11,154 nt of DNA from Methanocellales archaeon (GTDB lineage: Archaea; Halobacteriota; UBA148; JAJOKI01). The DNA lies in contig JAJOKI010000117.1 of assembly GCA_021129915.1 (NCBI GenBank), positions 1-11,154 of the forward strand, written 5' to 3'. Under the pieces are notes generated by a model. The model saw nothing but the letters and a program-made list of their open reading frames with translations. It did not search any database and was not told the origin of the DNA. Made by a program: the position numbers and the translations under genes. Positions within the stretch are counted from its first letter, which is position 1. Every line of letters starts with the position of its first letter. Positions 1-6,343 of the stretch are shown piece after piece.

Positions 1-219
1 GAGTATGTCAACATCGGAAAAGAAGCCGCTTTTTCGATTGAAGGGCCTACAGTCGGTCGACAGATTAATGAAGGAGATATGCTCTATGTAGATATCCCTG
101 AAAAACACGCGAAGATTCTTGAACAGGAACTATGTGATACATTATCAGAAGATGAAGCTGAAACGCTAAGGGCGTTTTTGGATATAAAACGCAAAAAAGA
201 CCCGTTATGGGCTAAATAA
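1..219 (+). CDS. infB: Translation initiation factor aIF5B (IF-2 homologue), C-terminal fragment
   Basis: Partial: the frame is open from base 1 and ends at TAA 217-219, giving the last 72 residues. The factor is the archaeal/eukaryal-type GTPase that promotes ribosomal subunit joining and initiator tRNA placement in the cytoplasm. The GTPase domain lies outside the window. What is seen is the end of the C-terminal beta-barrel (GPTVGRQINEGDMLYVDIPE) and the terminal helical tail, with an LSEDEAETLRAFLDI stretch and the ending KRKKDPLWAK. That tail is characteristic of archaeal aIF5B, where it contacts aIF1A. The S6e start codon follows 17 bases after the stop, so the two genes probably share a transcript. 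Identification is by recognition of the conserved tail, not by a search. Confidence 0.9.
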   Translation, partial: EYVNIGKEAAFSIEGPTVGRQINEGDMLYVDIPEKHAKILEQELCDTLSEDEAETLRAFLDIKRKKDPLWAK

Positions 220-236
220 AGCTCGTGAAAGGAAAT

Positions 237-638
237 ATGGCAGAATATAGAGTAGTTATATCAGATCCAAAAAGTGGAAAGGCATATCAAATAGAGATTT
301 CTGGCGCGAATGCAAATAAATTCACAGGCAAATCAATCGGCGATATGGTCGATGATAAAACGCTTGGATTGCCAGGATATAAATTGCAGATTGTCGGCGG
401 AACGGACAAGGGCGGATTCGCGATGAGAAAAGATCTGCCAGGTGGACAGAGGCGGAAGATCCTGGTATCTGAGAGTACTGGCTGTCATCCGAAAGAAAAG
501 GGGCAGAGAAGACGGAAGACCGTGCACGGTCGAGATATCACGGCAGATATATCTCAGATAAACGTCGTCGTCACCAAACATGGGAGCAAGCCGATAGAAG
601 ATTTGTTAGGGAAGAAGGAAGAGTCTAAAGACGAATAA
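237..638 (+). CDS. rps6e: Small ribosomal subunit protein S6e
   Basis: 133 residues, the usual size for archaeal S6e, a structural protein of the 30S subunit with no bacterial counterpart. The sequence begins MAEYRVVISDPKSGKAYQIE and carries the conserved core PGYKLQIVGGTDKGGFAMR, followed by the basic LPGGQRRKILVSESTG and KGQRRRKTVHGRDI segments. I chose ATG 237 over the in-frame GTG at 225 because family members begin MAE/MAxF and because AAAGGA at 228-233 gives a close Shine-Dalgarno match for 237. It lies 17 bases after the aIF5B stop and is probably co-transcribed with it. The transcript probably ends in the T-rich stretch near 712-717. Nothing looks unusual. Confidence 0.95.
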   Translation: MAEYRVVISDPKSGKAYQIEISGANANKFTGKSIGDMVDDKTLGLPGYKLQIVGGTDKGGFAMRKDLPGGQRRKILVSESTGCHPKEKGQRRRKTVHGRDITADISQINVVVTKHGSKPIEDLLGKKEESKDE

Positions 639-711
639 CTCTCACATACATAACAACTCTTTCATATATGTCGCAGTTCGAAGACCGACCAACTCAGAAG
701 ATTTGGCCTTA

Positions 712-717
712 TTTTTT
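712..717 (+). terminator. T-tract terminator after the infB-rps6e unit
   Basis: A run of six T follows the G/C-containing segment GGCC, about 75 bases after the S6e stop. Archaeal RNA polymerase commonly stops at oligo-T tracts without needing a hairpin, and this is the first good one after S6e. Position and base run are seen; termination is inferred. Confidence 0.4.
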
Positions 718-770
718 ACACTTAATATAATCTTTAAATTTTTATATATGTCAAATATATAATTAAGTTG

Positions 771-834
771 TTATGATACTATAAAATATATATCATAATA
801 GTGATATTAGATGATATACATTAAAGTATCATAA
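771..834. repeat. Inverted repeat TTATGATACT / AGTATCATAA with an internal third copy
   Basis: TTATGATACT at 771-780 is the exact reverse complement of AGTATCATAA at 825-834. An additional TATCATAA at 791-798 can pair with 771-778 across a 12-base loop. The intervening DNA is almost entirely A/T, with further TGATAT copies. These could be protein-binding sites or chance symmetry in AT-rich DNA; no gene borders them closely. Confidence 0.5.
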
Positions 835-870
835 AATCGACACGGCATTATAATATCCATATTTTTATTT

Positions 871-907
871 GGAGTTGATTATATAATAACAAATACTCAT
901 CAACTCC
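871..907. repeat. Perfect 9-bp inverted repeat GGAGTTGAT / ATCAACTCC
   Basis: GGAGTTGAT at 871-879 pairs perfectly with ATCAACTCC at 899-907 across a 19-base AT-rich loop. The arms are richer in G/C than the surrounding spacer, so chance is less likely than for the neighbouring AT repeat. It could be a hairpin in an RNA, an operator, or the terminal repeat of an eroded element. No transcript can be assigned to it. Confidence 0.5.
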
Positions 908-1110
908 TAACCTGGTGCATTAAAATCCTTAAGCTCACGCCCATACCCAATAAATATAAGAATGAAAAAAATGATGCTGAAAATGGATCGGTTTTATCAG
1001 TTTAATTATACCAATATCTATATGAATATACATATTGCCATGTGTAAAACCCCCCTTAACTACCAAAAAACTATCAAAAACGACAAACTGAATATTTTGT
1101 GGAATGTGTT

Positions 1111-1120
1111 CTTATATATT
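1111..1120 (+). promoter_or_regulatory. TATA box of the decayed frame at 1142
   Basis: CTTATATATT is centred about 26 bases upstream of ATG 1142, the spacing expected for an archaeal promoter of a leaderless transcript. The match is seen; activity is inferred. Confidence 0.4.
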
Positions 1121-1141
1121 ATGTAACAAACCAAAAACAAT

Positions 1142-1402
1142 ATGAGTTCATTCACGCCTGTCTTGCCAACTCAGATCTCCCAAAGTACGCCTGAAACAGA
1201 TAATATTAGAGACATCCTTATAGCATCCCTGCTGATGGCATGTTTTTCTCATTCTAAAATAGACGATTTAAGCGCTATTTGAGATAAAACCTGCTCTAAA
1301 GACACACTAATTGAGAATATAAGCCTTTATTGTAAAGATACCTAGATATCACAAGAGGTATTTGAGATACATCTGAGATACTATTTTTCATCTAAAAATT
1401 AA
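1142..1402 (+). pseudogene. Decayed small gene with internal stops, possibly a transposase N-terminus
   Basis: From ATG 1142 one frame reads as plausible protein: it begins MSSFTPVLPTQISQSTPE, continues with a hydrophobic helix ILIASLLMACFSHSKIDD, and is then broken by TGA at 1280. The same frame resumes (DKTCSKDTLIENISLYCKDT) to TAG at 1343 and continues to a final TAA at about 1400. Residue use upstream of the first stop is normal for a folded protein rather than for translated AT-rich spacer. A TATA box sits at leaderless distance. The segment resembles the helical N-terminal part of some archaeal DDE transposases, but I cannot name a family and this is only an impression. No terminal inverted repeats or target duplications were found. 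It may also be a remnant of a host gene. Confidence 0.4.
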
Positions 1403-1459
1403 AAAACTTTAAAATTAAAAATAAATTAGATTAATTTTTAAAAATTAAATATTTTAGAT
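1390..1459. repeat. AT-only tract with repeated AAAATTAAA units and inverted ends
   Basis: About 70 bases consist almost only of A and T, with repeated AAAATTAAA-type units. They are framed by ATCTAAAA at 1390-1397 and its reverse complement TTTTAGAT at 1452-1459. It lies just upstream of the promoter of the 1525 gene and could be an upstream binding region, or merely low-complexity DNA. Confidence 0.4.
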
Positions 1460-1492
1460 AAAAATTAAAAGTGAGAGTTCGAGCAGAGAAGA

Positions 1493-1500
1493 TATATATT
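1493..1500 (+). promoter_or_regulatory. TATA box for the 1525 gene
   Basis: TATATATT is centred about 28 bases before ATG 1525. A start site near 1522 would make the transcript nearly leaderless, although GGTGA at 1516-1520 is also present as a Shine-Dalgarno-like element. Confidence 0.5.
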
Positions 1501-1524
1501 TGTACAAACTAATTAGGTGAAAGA

Positions 1525-1926
1525 ATGACCAAAATAAAAGATGCCCCTAGGACAGCTACCACAATGGTGGTGAGGTCGCATACTACAGCGAGGATAACGC
1601 AATCCCGGGACCCCTATTTAGAGCTCATGCGCCGCCTGTTCCAGGGAGAAGTTACAGCAATGCGGGCTAAACGTTTTCTCGAGATGGTTGAAAAAAGGAA
1701 AAAAGAGGGCAAACCGATATCAATTGACGAATGGGAAAAATTGGTCAAAGAGCTGAACATCAGCAGGTCCTCATTTTATGCCATGCGGAACAAGTTGCTG
1801 GGTGCTGGCGTACTCGAAGTGAGAAAAGGGGAATATCACACATCCGGGCAGTTCAGCAAGGATTTGGCAGATATGGCGCGATGGTGGTGGACCGTGATTC
1901 TGGAAAACTCGCCAGAAACACTATAG
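1525..1926 (+). CDS. Small helix-turn-helix protein of unknown role
   Basis: 133 residues; I do not recognise a named family. The first 30 residues are polar and rich in Thr and Arg and probably disordered. Residues 31-63 form basic helices (YLELMRRLFQ, then RAKRFLEMVEKRKK). Residues 66-105 look like a winged helix-turn-helix: a helix from SIDEWEKLVKE, the turn NISRSSFYAMRNKLLGAG as recognition helix, and VLEVRKGEYHT as a short wing. The C-terminus has an unusual aromatic run RWWWTVI at 119-125. It is probably a DNA-binding regulator, possibly acting on itself or on the convergent MarR-like gene. ATG 1525 is preceded by GGTGA and a TATA box. Its stop codon overlaps that of the convergent gene by six bases. 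No target can be named. Confidence 0.6.
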   Translation: MTKIKDAPRTATTMVVRSHTTARITQSRDPYLELMRRLFQGEVTAMRAKRFLEMVEKRKKEGKPISIDEWEKLVKELNISRSSFYAMRNKLLGAGVLEVRKGEYHTSGQFSKDLADMARWWWTVILENSPETL

Positions 1927-2469
1927 ATTTGTGAGACTTTTTCTAAGCTCCGTCAACTCATCCATCCGTTTTTTAAGCGCTTCAAAATCTTTTTGAAGTG
2001 AGGGAGCCTTGGCGACCAGATTCTCGATTTTGCTGATCTCTCTACAGTATGGACCAAGTCTGCGACTTATTCGCGTCGCCTCCTCCACAGTAAGTGATTT
2101 TTTGCCGGCAAACTCTTTCTTGTAAATCGCATCTATTTTTGAATACAGGGATTTGATTTTTCCTGAAAGTTCGATTACATCCTTCTCCTGCAGAGTGAAC
2201 CTGGTGCCATCAAAAGCGCTGTTCAATCCTTCCAATGCATCTACAATCGTCCGACCCGCGGAAGTCAATTCGATGTATTTGGTCCGTCCGCCGCGAGAAA
2301 ACACAAGCAATCCGTATCGCTCCATTTTGGAGAGCGTGTTTGTGGTGTGCGCATACGTACTATCCACTTCTTTGGCGATAAGGGATATGTACGGTCTTTC
2401 ATGTGCTGCAACTGCCTGCAGAATGCGGGCGGGTTTTTCCTGCAAGAACAGTTTTTTCGGGTTTTCCAT
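1921..2469 (-). CDS. Winged-helix (MarR-like) transcriptional regulator with C-terminal coiled coil
   Basis: 182 residues from ATG 2469. Residues about 10-75 read as a winged helix: KPARILQAVAAHERPYISLI, then a recognition helix around STYAHTTNTLSKMERYG, and the typical wing LLVFSRGGRTKYIELTSAG. This matches archaeal MarR/ArsR-like regulators. The rest is helical and highly charged, ending in a probable coiled coil at 140-182, which suggests dimerisation or partner binding. A TTG three codons further upstream (2478) is also in frame, but ATG 2469 lies at leaderless distance from TATTAATAG at 2492-2500. It is divergent from the DUF502 gene, with 74 bases between starts. It may regulate that gene, itself, or both; ligand and target are unknown. 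Confidence 0.75.
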   Translation of the reverse strand: MENPKKLFLQEKPARILQAVAAHERPYISLIAKEVDSTYAHTTNTLSKMERYGLLVFSRGGRTKYIELTSAGRTIVDALEGLNSAFDGTRFTLQEKDVIELSGKIKSLYSKIDAIYKKEFAGKKSLTVEEATRISRRLGPYCREISKIENLVAKAPSLQKDFEALKKRMDELTELRKSLTNL

Positions 2470-2479
2470 GTAATCCAAC

Positions 2480-2500
2480 TATATCATATAACTATTAATA
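2480..2500. promoter_or_regulatory. Divergent TATA region between the MarR-like and DUF502 genes
   Basis: The 74-base gap between the two divergent starts contains overlapping TATA-like elements: ATATCATATAAC on the plus strand and CTATTAATAG / TTATATGATATAG on the minus strand. The spacing suits a leaderless start for the minus-strand gene and a leader of about 30 bases for the plus-strand gene. A regulator bound here would affect both. Confidence 0.4.
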
Positions 2501-2543
2501 GAATTTGGGTAGATTAGGGAGTACAAAGGGTGGCGAGTATAAT

Positions 2544-3140
2544 ATGATGTCTAGTAGGTTACGAAAGTACTTCGTTACGGGACTGGTTGTCCTGATACCC
2601 CTGGTGGCGACATCATATATACTGTGGATTTTGTTTGATTTATTGGATGGCATACTGCGGCCGTTGGTGACCGAAATCTTTGGCGTTTATATACCAGGTT
2701 TAAGCCTTGTGATTATGTTGCTATTGACATTATTGGTGGGATTTATCGCAAATTATACGATAGGAAAGAAGGGAGTGAAGCTTTTTGAAGAAAGTTTGTG
2801 CAGAATCCCAATGGTGAGAACGATTTATTTAGCCATAAAACAGGCAAGCGATATTTTATTCATGCAAAAAGAGGAATTTCAAAAAGTAGTTTTAGTAGAA
2901 TATCCTCGGAGAGGTATATATGTGCTCGGTTTTGTTACAGGTAGCGGAGTAGAGGAGATTCAGGAGAAAACGTCAGAAGACGTCCTGAATCTGTTCGTGC
3001 CAACCGCGCCCAATCCCACTTCCGGGTTTTTACTGATGGTTCCGAAAAAAGATGTCATCGTACTGGACATGAGTGTCGAGGATGGGTTAAAAATGATTAT
3101 TTCGGGTGGGTTGTTAGCCCCTACCAATGAGGGCAGATAG
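2544..3140 (+). CDS. DUF502 family integral membrane protein
   Basis: 198 residues from ATG 2544 (ATG 2547 is equally possible). The family, found in bacteria and archaea, has no established function. The N-terminus RLRKYFVTGLVVLIPLVATSYILW is the typical DUF502 start and first membrane segment. A second segment lies around residues 46-75 (LSLVIMLLLTLLVGFIANY), with an amphipathic helix and loop between them. The soluble remainder contains the family-typical R-I-P-M-V-R-T-I-Y and, later, VPTAPNPTSGFLLMVP. An in-frame TTG at 2505 would add 13 residues that do not look like the family, and GGTGGCGAG at about 2529-2537 favours the ATG. The gene converges with tpiA, with two bases between the stops, so there is no room for separate terminators. 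Confidence 0.85.
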   Translation: MMSSRLRKYFVTGLVVLIPLVATSYILWILFDLLDGILRPLVTEIFGVYIPGLSLVIMLLLTLLVGFIANYTIGKKGVKLFEESLCRIPMVRTIYLAIKQASDILFMQKEEFQKVVLVEYPRRGIYVLGFVTGSGVEEIQEKTSEDVLNLFVPTAPNPTSGFLLMVPKKDVIVLDMSVEDGLKMIISGGLLAPTNEGR

Positions 3141-3142
3141 TG

Positions 3143-3814
<672 letters not shown>

Positions 3815-3837
3815 TCACCAGTGACCAGAAATATGTT

Positions 3838-5019
3838 TTAGAAATCCGTCATCACCCTGAACTGGTCGATTTCTTCCTTCATCAACTTAAGGAATCTCCT
3901 TGCCGCGCCCTCTATATCCTTGGCATTGGTGATCGCTCTGCCCACCACGATGATGTCAGCACCAGATTTTAACGCTTCTCCTGCATTTTCAGCGCGGATG
4001 CCGCCTGCTACTGCCACAAGCATCTTATCCGAAAGCGCCTTGATCTCCTTGATATCGCCCCATGCATATTTTATGCCATTGGACTCGACGTCGATTGCCC
4101 TGTGCAACTCCACTATATCTGGCTTGATGCTTAATTGCTCGAGCACTACCTTTGGATCCTGGACATTTAGCATGTCGACAACTGTATAGATTCCAGTTTT
4201 TCTTGCCTCTTTGGTCGCCTTCTCTATGGTCGGAATTGGCGCCAGCCCGGATATGACGACGGCATCTGCAGTAAGGTCCGCTGCCATCCTCGCCTCCAGA
4301 TGTCCTGTATCGAGTGTCTTGAGGTCTGCAACGATGAATGCATCTGGCCGCACCTCACGTATTTTTGCAATTATATCCAAACCATACCGTTTAATCAAGG
4401 GAGTGCCCGCCTCAAGAATCAGGTGGTCGCTTTTTGGAAGTTCCTTAAGCACTTTTTTGGTGGACTCTAAACAGGGATTATCCAGTGCGACCTGCAAATA
4501 TGGCGGATCCCATAATCTTGTAATCTTAAATCCCATAATCGGATGGATAGATCGGTCCTTTTCATAGATAACCTTGTCCATGGATGGGAACTTTTGCATG
4601 GCGCGTTCTATCGCCAGTTTTGTTGCACCGTAATTATAGCGATATATTTTGCTGTAGTCCTTCGCCTCGGGATGGATGAAAACGCCGACGATGATGACAA
4701 AATCCTCTGCCTTGTTTTTTGGTATTAACCCTTCTTCAACTGCGTCTGCCACAGCCTTTGCCACCGCGGTCTGTGCAGGTCCAAACACTTGCGCCGCCTG
4801 TTGCAGGTTTTTAACGGTAACCTTTGGAACTATCAGGGTAGCTGGCTTCGTTATCAGATTTGGCCGTATCACAGCAAGCAATGGCGTGTGTCCGACGGAT
4901 AACTGAGACATCGCGTTGGCAAATGCAATTCCAACTGGACCCTCTTTGTCTCCCATCATCAAATCAATATGTGCAAGTTCGGGCTCAGTACCAATTAACG
5001 CTTCACTTAATAAATACAA
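3838..5019 (-). CDS. fae-hps: Bifunctional formaldehyde-activating enzyme / 3-hexulose-6-phosphate synthase
   Basis: 393 residues from TTG 5019. The N-terminal Fae domain (about 1-160) condenses formaldehyde with tetrahydromethanopterin to methylene-H4MPT; its catalytic His is in [11 protein letters not shown]. The C-terminal Hps domain (about 165-393) is a TIM barrel of the OMP decarboxylase superfamily. It shows the ADLKTLDTG metal/substrate motif, [22 protein letters not shown], and the phosphate-binding [11 protein letters not shown] and [11 protein letters not shown]. In methanogens it is thought to run in reverse, releasing formaldehyde from hexulose 6-phosphate to yield ribulose 5-phosphate. 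The start is a judgement. ATG 5034 is in frame, but TTG 5019 has GAGGTG five bases upstream, fits the family N-terminus (MYLxxEALIG), and the TATA box predicts transcription from about 5030. It leads an operon with tpiA. Confidence 0.95.
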   Translation of the reverse strand: MYLLSEALIGTEPELAHIDLMMGDKEGPVGIAFANAMSQLSVGHTPLLAVIRPNLITKPATLIVPKVTVKNLQQAAQVFGPAQTAVAKAVADAVEEGLIPKNKAEDFVIIVGVFIHPEAKDYSKIYRYNYGATKLAIERAMQKFPSMDKVIYEKDRSIHPIMGFKITRLWDPPYLQVALDNPCLESTKKVLKELPKSDHLILEAGTPLIKRYGLDIIAKIREVRPDAFIVADLKTLDTGHLEARMAADLTADAVVISGLAPIPTIEKATKEARKTGIYTVVDMLNVQDPKVVLEQLSIKPDIVELHRAIDVESNGIKYAWGDIKEIKALSDKMLVAVAGGIRAENAGEALKSGADIIVVGRAITNAKDIEGAARRFLKLMKEEIDQFRVMTDF

Positions 5020-5052
5020 AACTACACCTCGCATTCAAGATACGTCGAAACA

Positions 5053-5069
5053 GTATATATCCTTTTTTA
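5053..5069 (-). promoter_or_regulatory. BRE/TATA promoter of fae-hps-tpiA
   Basis: On the minus strand a purine block AAAAAAGG is followed directly by ATATATAC, a good BRE plus TATA pair. The predicted start is about 26 bases on, near 5030. This would place GAGGTG at the very beginning of the transcript and support the TTG start at 5019 for fae-hps. Confidence 0.6.
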
Positions 5070-5082
5070 ATGTATCTCCAAT

Positions 5083-5090
5083 AATTATAT
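5083..5090 (+). promoter_or_regulatory. TATA box of the methyltransferase gene
   Basis: AATTATAT lies about 45 bases before ATG 5133. It predicts a start near 5112 and a leader of about 20 bases containing the purine-rich GGGAAGAG element. Confidence 0.4.
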
Positions 5091-5132
5091 GACCAATAAT
5101 TTACATGAATCAATGGTTAGGGAAGAGATACT

Positions 5133-5741
5133 ATGACTGCAACGAAAAGAACATACGATCGGCTGGCAATTCTGTATGACCTTGATGATGCGATGTTTTT
5201 TGGACTGAAACAAATGTGGCGCAAGAAGATCATAGATGATTTAAACGTCGAAAAGGGGCAATTCATCCTGGACATCGCAACAGGAACGGGCAGGGCAGCG
5301 AAAATACTTTCAAAGCGGGCGGAACATGCACAGATAGTCGCCATCGATTTCTCCAAAAGCATGATGGATATTGCGCGGATCCGAAATTGGAATAGAGATA
5401 ACATAGCATTCATACTATGCGATGCAGCCCATCTGCCATTCAAAGATGGGATATTTGATGCAGCGAGCTGCATGTGCGGAATGGATACGGTCGATGATCC
5501 CGGGGGCGTGATATCGGAGGCAACGCGGGTTTTGAAGAAGAAGAAACGATTCGGGATGATGTACTTTAGAAAACCCAAGGGATGGGTCAAATACATATTT
5601 GCCCCCCTCATGAAGTATTACAATATAGTCTGGAAGACAGGATATGTTGATTTATCAACGATTATTGCAGGCCAACCCCTGACGATAATTAAAAATCGTG
5701 ACTTGATACTGGCTGATGCACTGGTAGTGGAGAAGAAATAA
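5133..5741 (+). CDS. Class I SAM-dependent methyltransferase, UbiE/MenG-like
   Basis: 202 residues with the Rossmann-fold methyltransferase order. Residues 7-33 form the lid helices (TYDRLAILYDLDDAMFFGLK). Motif I is FILDIATGTGRAA at 44-56, the acidic residue after strand 2 is in VAIDFSKSMM (Asp72), and CDAAHLPFKDGIFDAASC spans 96-113. This matches the UbiE/Coq5 subgroup that methylates quinones and other small molecules. It is somewhat shorter than typical MenG, and the region after 150 is not recognisable to me, so substrate assignment is not justified. A leader with GGGAAGAG precedes ATG 5133. It stands divergent from fae-hps, and its stop codon touches the 3' end of the convergent tRNA-Met with no spacer. 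Confidence 0.8.
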   Translation: MTATKRTYDRLAILYDLDDAMFFGLKQMWRKKIIDDLNVEKGQFILDIATGTGRAAKILSKRAEHAQIVAIDFSKSMMDIARIRNWNRDNIAFILCDAAHLPFKDGIFDAASCMCGMDTVDDPGGVISEATRVLKKKKRFGMMYFRKPKGWVKYIFAPLMKYYNIVWKTGYVDLSTIIAGQPLTIIKNRDLILADALVVEKK

Positions 5742-5815
5742 TGCCGGGAGCGCGATTCGAACGCGCGGTCTTCAGATTATGAGTCTGACGCCTTAACCAA
5801 CTAGGCCATCCCGGC
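5742..5815 (-). tRNA. tRNA-Met (anticodon CAU), probably elongator
   Basis: A 74-base cloverleaf read on the minus strand. The acceptor GCCGGGA pairs with TCCCGGC plus discriminator A. The D stem is GCCT/AGGC with a GG-containing loop, the anticodon stem TCAGA/TCTGA with loop CTCATAA (anticodon at plus 5779-5781), the variable loop AGACC, and the T stem GCGCG/CGCGC with loop TTCGAAT. All stems pair perfectly. CCA is not encoded. It does not show the three G:C pairs in the anticodon stem expected of an initiator, so elongator Met is likeliest; a tRNA-Ile2 with modified C34 reads the same anticodon and cannot be excluded by eye. A TATA-like element lies about 26-37 bases upstream (5841-5852). 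Confidence 0.93.
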
Positions 5816-5840
5816 TCCATCGATTATCTCCTCAGACTAC

Positions 5841-5852
5841 ATATAATTATTA
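5841..5852 (-). promoter_or_regulatory. TATA box of tRNA-Met
   Basis: On the minus strand, TAATAATTATAT-like sequence is centred about 31 bases before the tRNA 5' end, which suits a short 5' leader removed by RNase P. Confidence 0.4.
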
Positions 5853-5881
5853 AACTATGTTTCCGAAAGATTTATAGAATC

Positions 5882-5901
5882 TAAGATATATAAATATCTT
5901 A
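5882..5901 (+). promoter_or_regulatory. Palindrome over the TATA box of the 5913 regulator gene
   Basis: TAAGATAT and ATATCTTA are exact reverse complements separated by ATAA, and the TATA box (ATATATAAATAT) lies inside the palindrome. A dimeric winged-helix protein bound here would block TBP, so autoregulation by the adjacent gene is a natural reading. The symmetry is seen; function is inferred. Confidence 0.5.
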
Positions 5902-5912
5902 ATCAAGCGAGA

Positions 5913-6311
5913 GTGAGATGTGTGAAAGAATTAATTGTACCAGGATTAGATGAGAAAGATGAGGAGTTTGCCGACATTTTAGTAAACATAGGGTTGAAAA
6001 GAAATGTCGCAAAGACGTTAGTATATCTGGCAAACGTAGACGAGGCAACGTCCAGACACATAGAGATGGGCGCGTACCTTAGACAACCCGAGGTGAGCAT
6101 CGCGATGCGAAAACTCATGGAAAAGAATTGGGTGGACGTGCGCGACATCAAGAAGAAAGGCAAAGGCAGACCTTTGAAATGTTATAAATTGGCCTTTTCG
6201 GTTCAGGATATCATCTCAAATCTTGAGGATATGAAACGGATGCAGGCAGAGAACGACCTGAAAAACATCCGTAAGCTTCGAGATATGTGTAGTTCGCAGT
6301 TTAAATCATAA
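5913..6311 (+). CDS. Winged-helix transcriptional regulator (TrmB/ArsR-like)
   Basis: 132 residues from GTG 5913, or 129 from GTG 5922; the TATA position does not settle this. Residues about 15-100 form the DNA-binding domain: helices in FADILVNIGLKRNVAKTLVY, a recognition helix in RQPEVSIAMRKLMEKNW, and a basic wing VRDIKKKGKGRPLKCYKL. The rest (about 105-132) is a charged helix, probably for dimerisation. The pattern of two helices, 'xQPEVSxAMxxLxxxxWV' and a GRP wing is common among archaeal regulators related to TrmB and ArsR, whose ligands are mostly unknown. It converges with rpiA with a 32-base gap. The palindrome over its own TATA box suggests autoregulation. Regulation of neighbouring rpiA or fae-hps is possible but unsupported. 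Confidence 0.75.
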   Translation: MRCVKELIVPGLDEKDEEFADILVNIGLKRNVAKTLVYLANVDEATSRHIEMGAYLRQPEVSIAMRKLMEKNWVDVRDIKKKGKGRPLKCYKLAFSVQDIISNLEDMKRMQAENDLKNIRKLRDMCSSQFKS

Positions 6312-6343
6312 AGGTCGCCAAAATGTTCCTCAAAGTCGTTGCA

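Larger units (their letters stand above)
639..1141. other. AT-rich spacer without a recognisable gene
   Basis: About 500 bases after S6e hold no gene I can support. They contain the T-tract and the two inverted repeats listed separately, several TATA-like runs and a CCCCCC run near 1050. The longest plus-strand frame here (962-1126, 54 codons) is rich in Lys, Asn, Tyr and Met, as expected from random AT-rich DNA. Base composition is visibly more A/T-rich than in the flanking genes, which fits an eroded or foreign segment. Confidence 0.6.

Noticed and set aside
771..907. Replication origin
   Set aside because: AT-rich DNA with inverted repeats is suggestive, but there is no cdc6/orc1 gene and no recognisable origin recognition box.
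962..1126. A 54-codon frame starting MKKMMLKMDRF in the AT-rich gap
   Set aside because: Residue use follows random AT-rich sequence, there is no promoter at correct spacing or ribosome site, and it overlaps the promoter of the next frame.
639..1500. CRISPR array or complete insertion sequence
   Set aside because: Repeats are not regularly spaced, and no terminal inverted repeats, target duplications or intact transposase were found.
4211..4567. Plus-strand frames opposite fae-hps and tpiA
   Set aside because: Shadows of strongly conserved minus-strand genes, with no ribosome sites and no recognisable domains.
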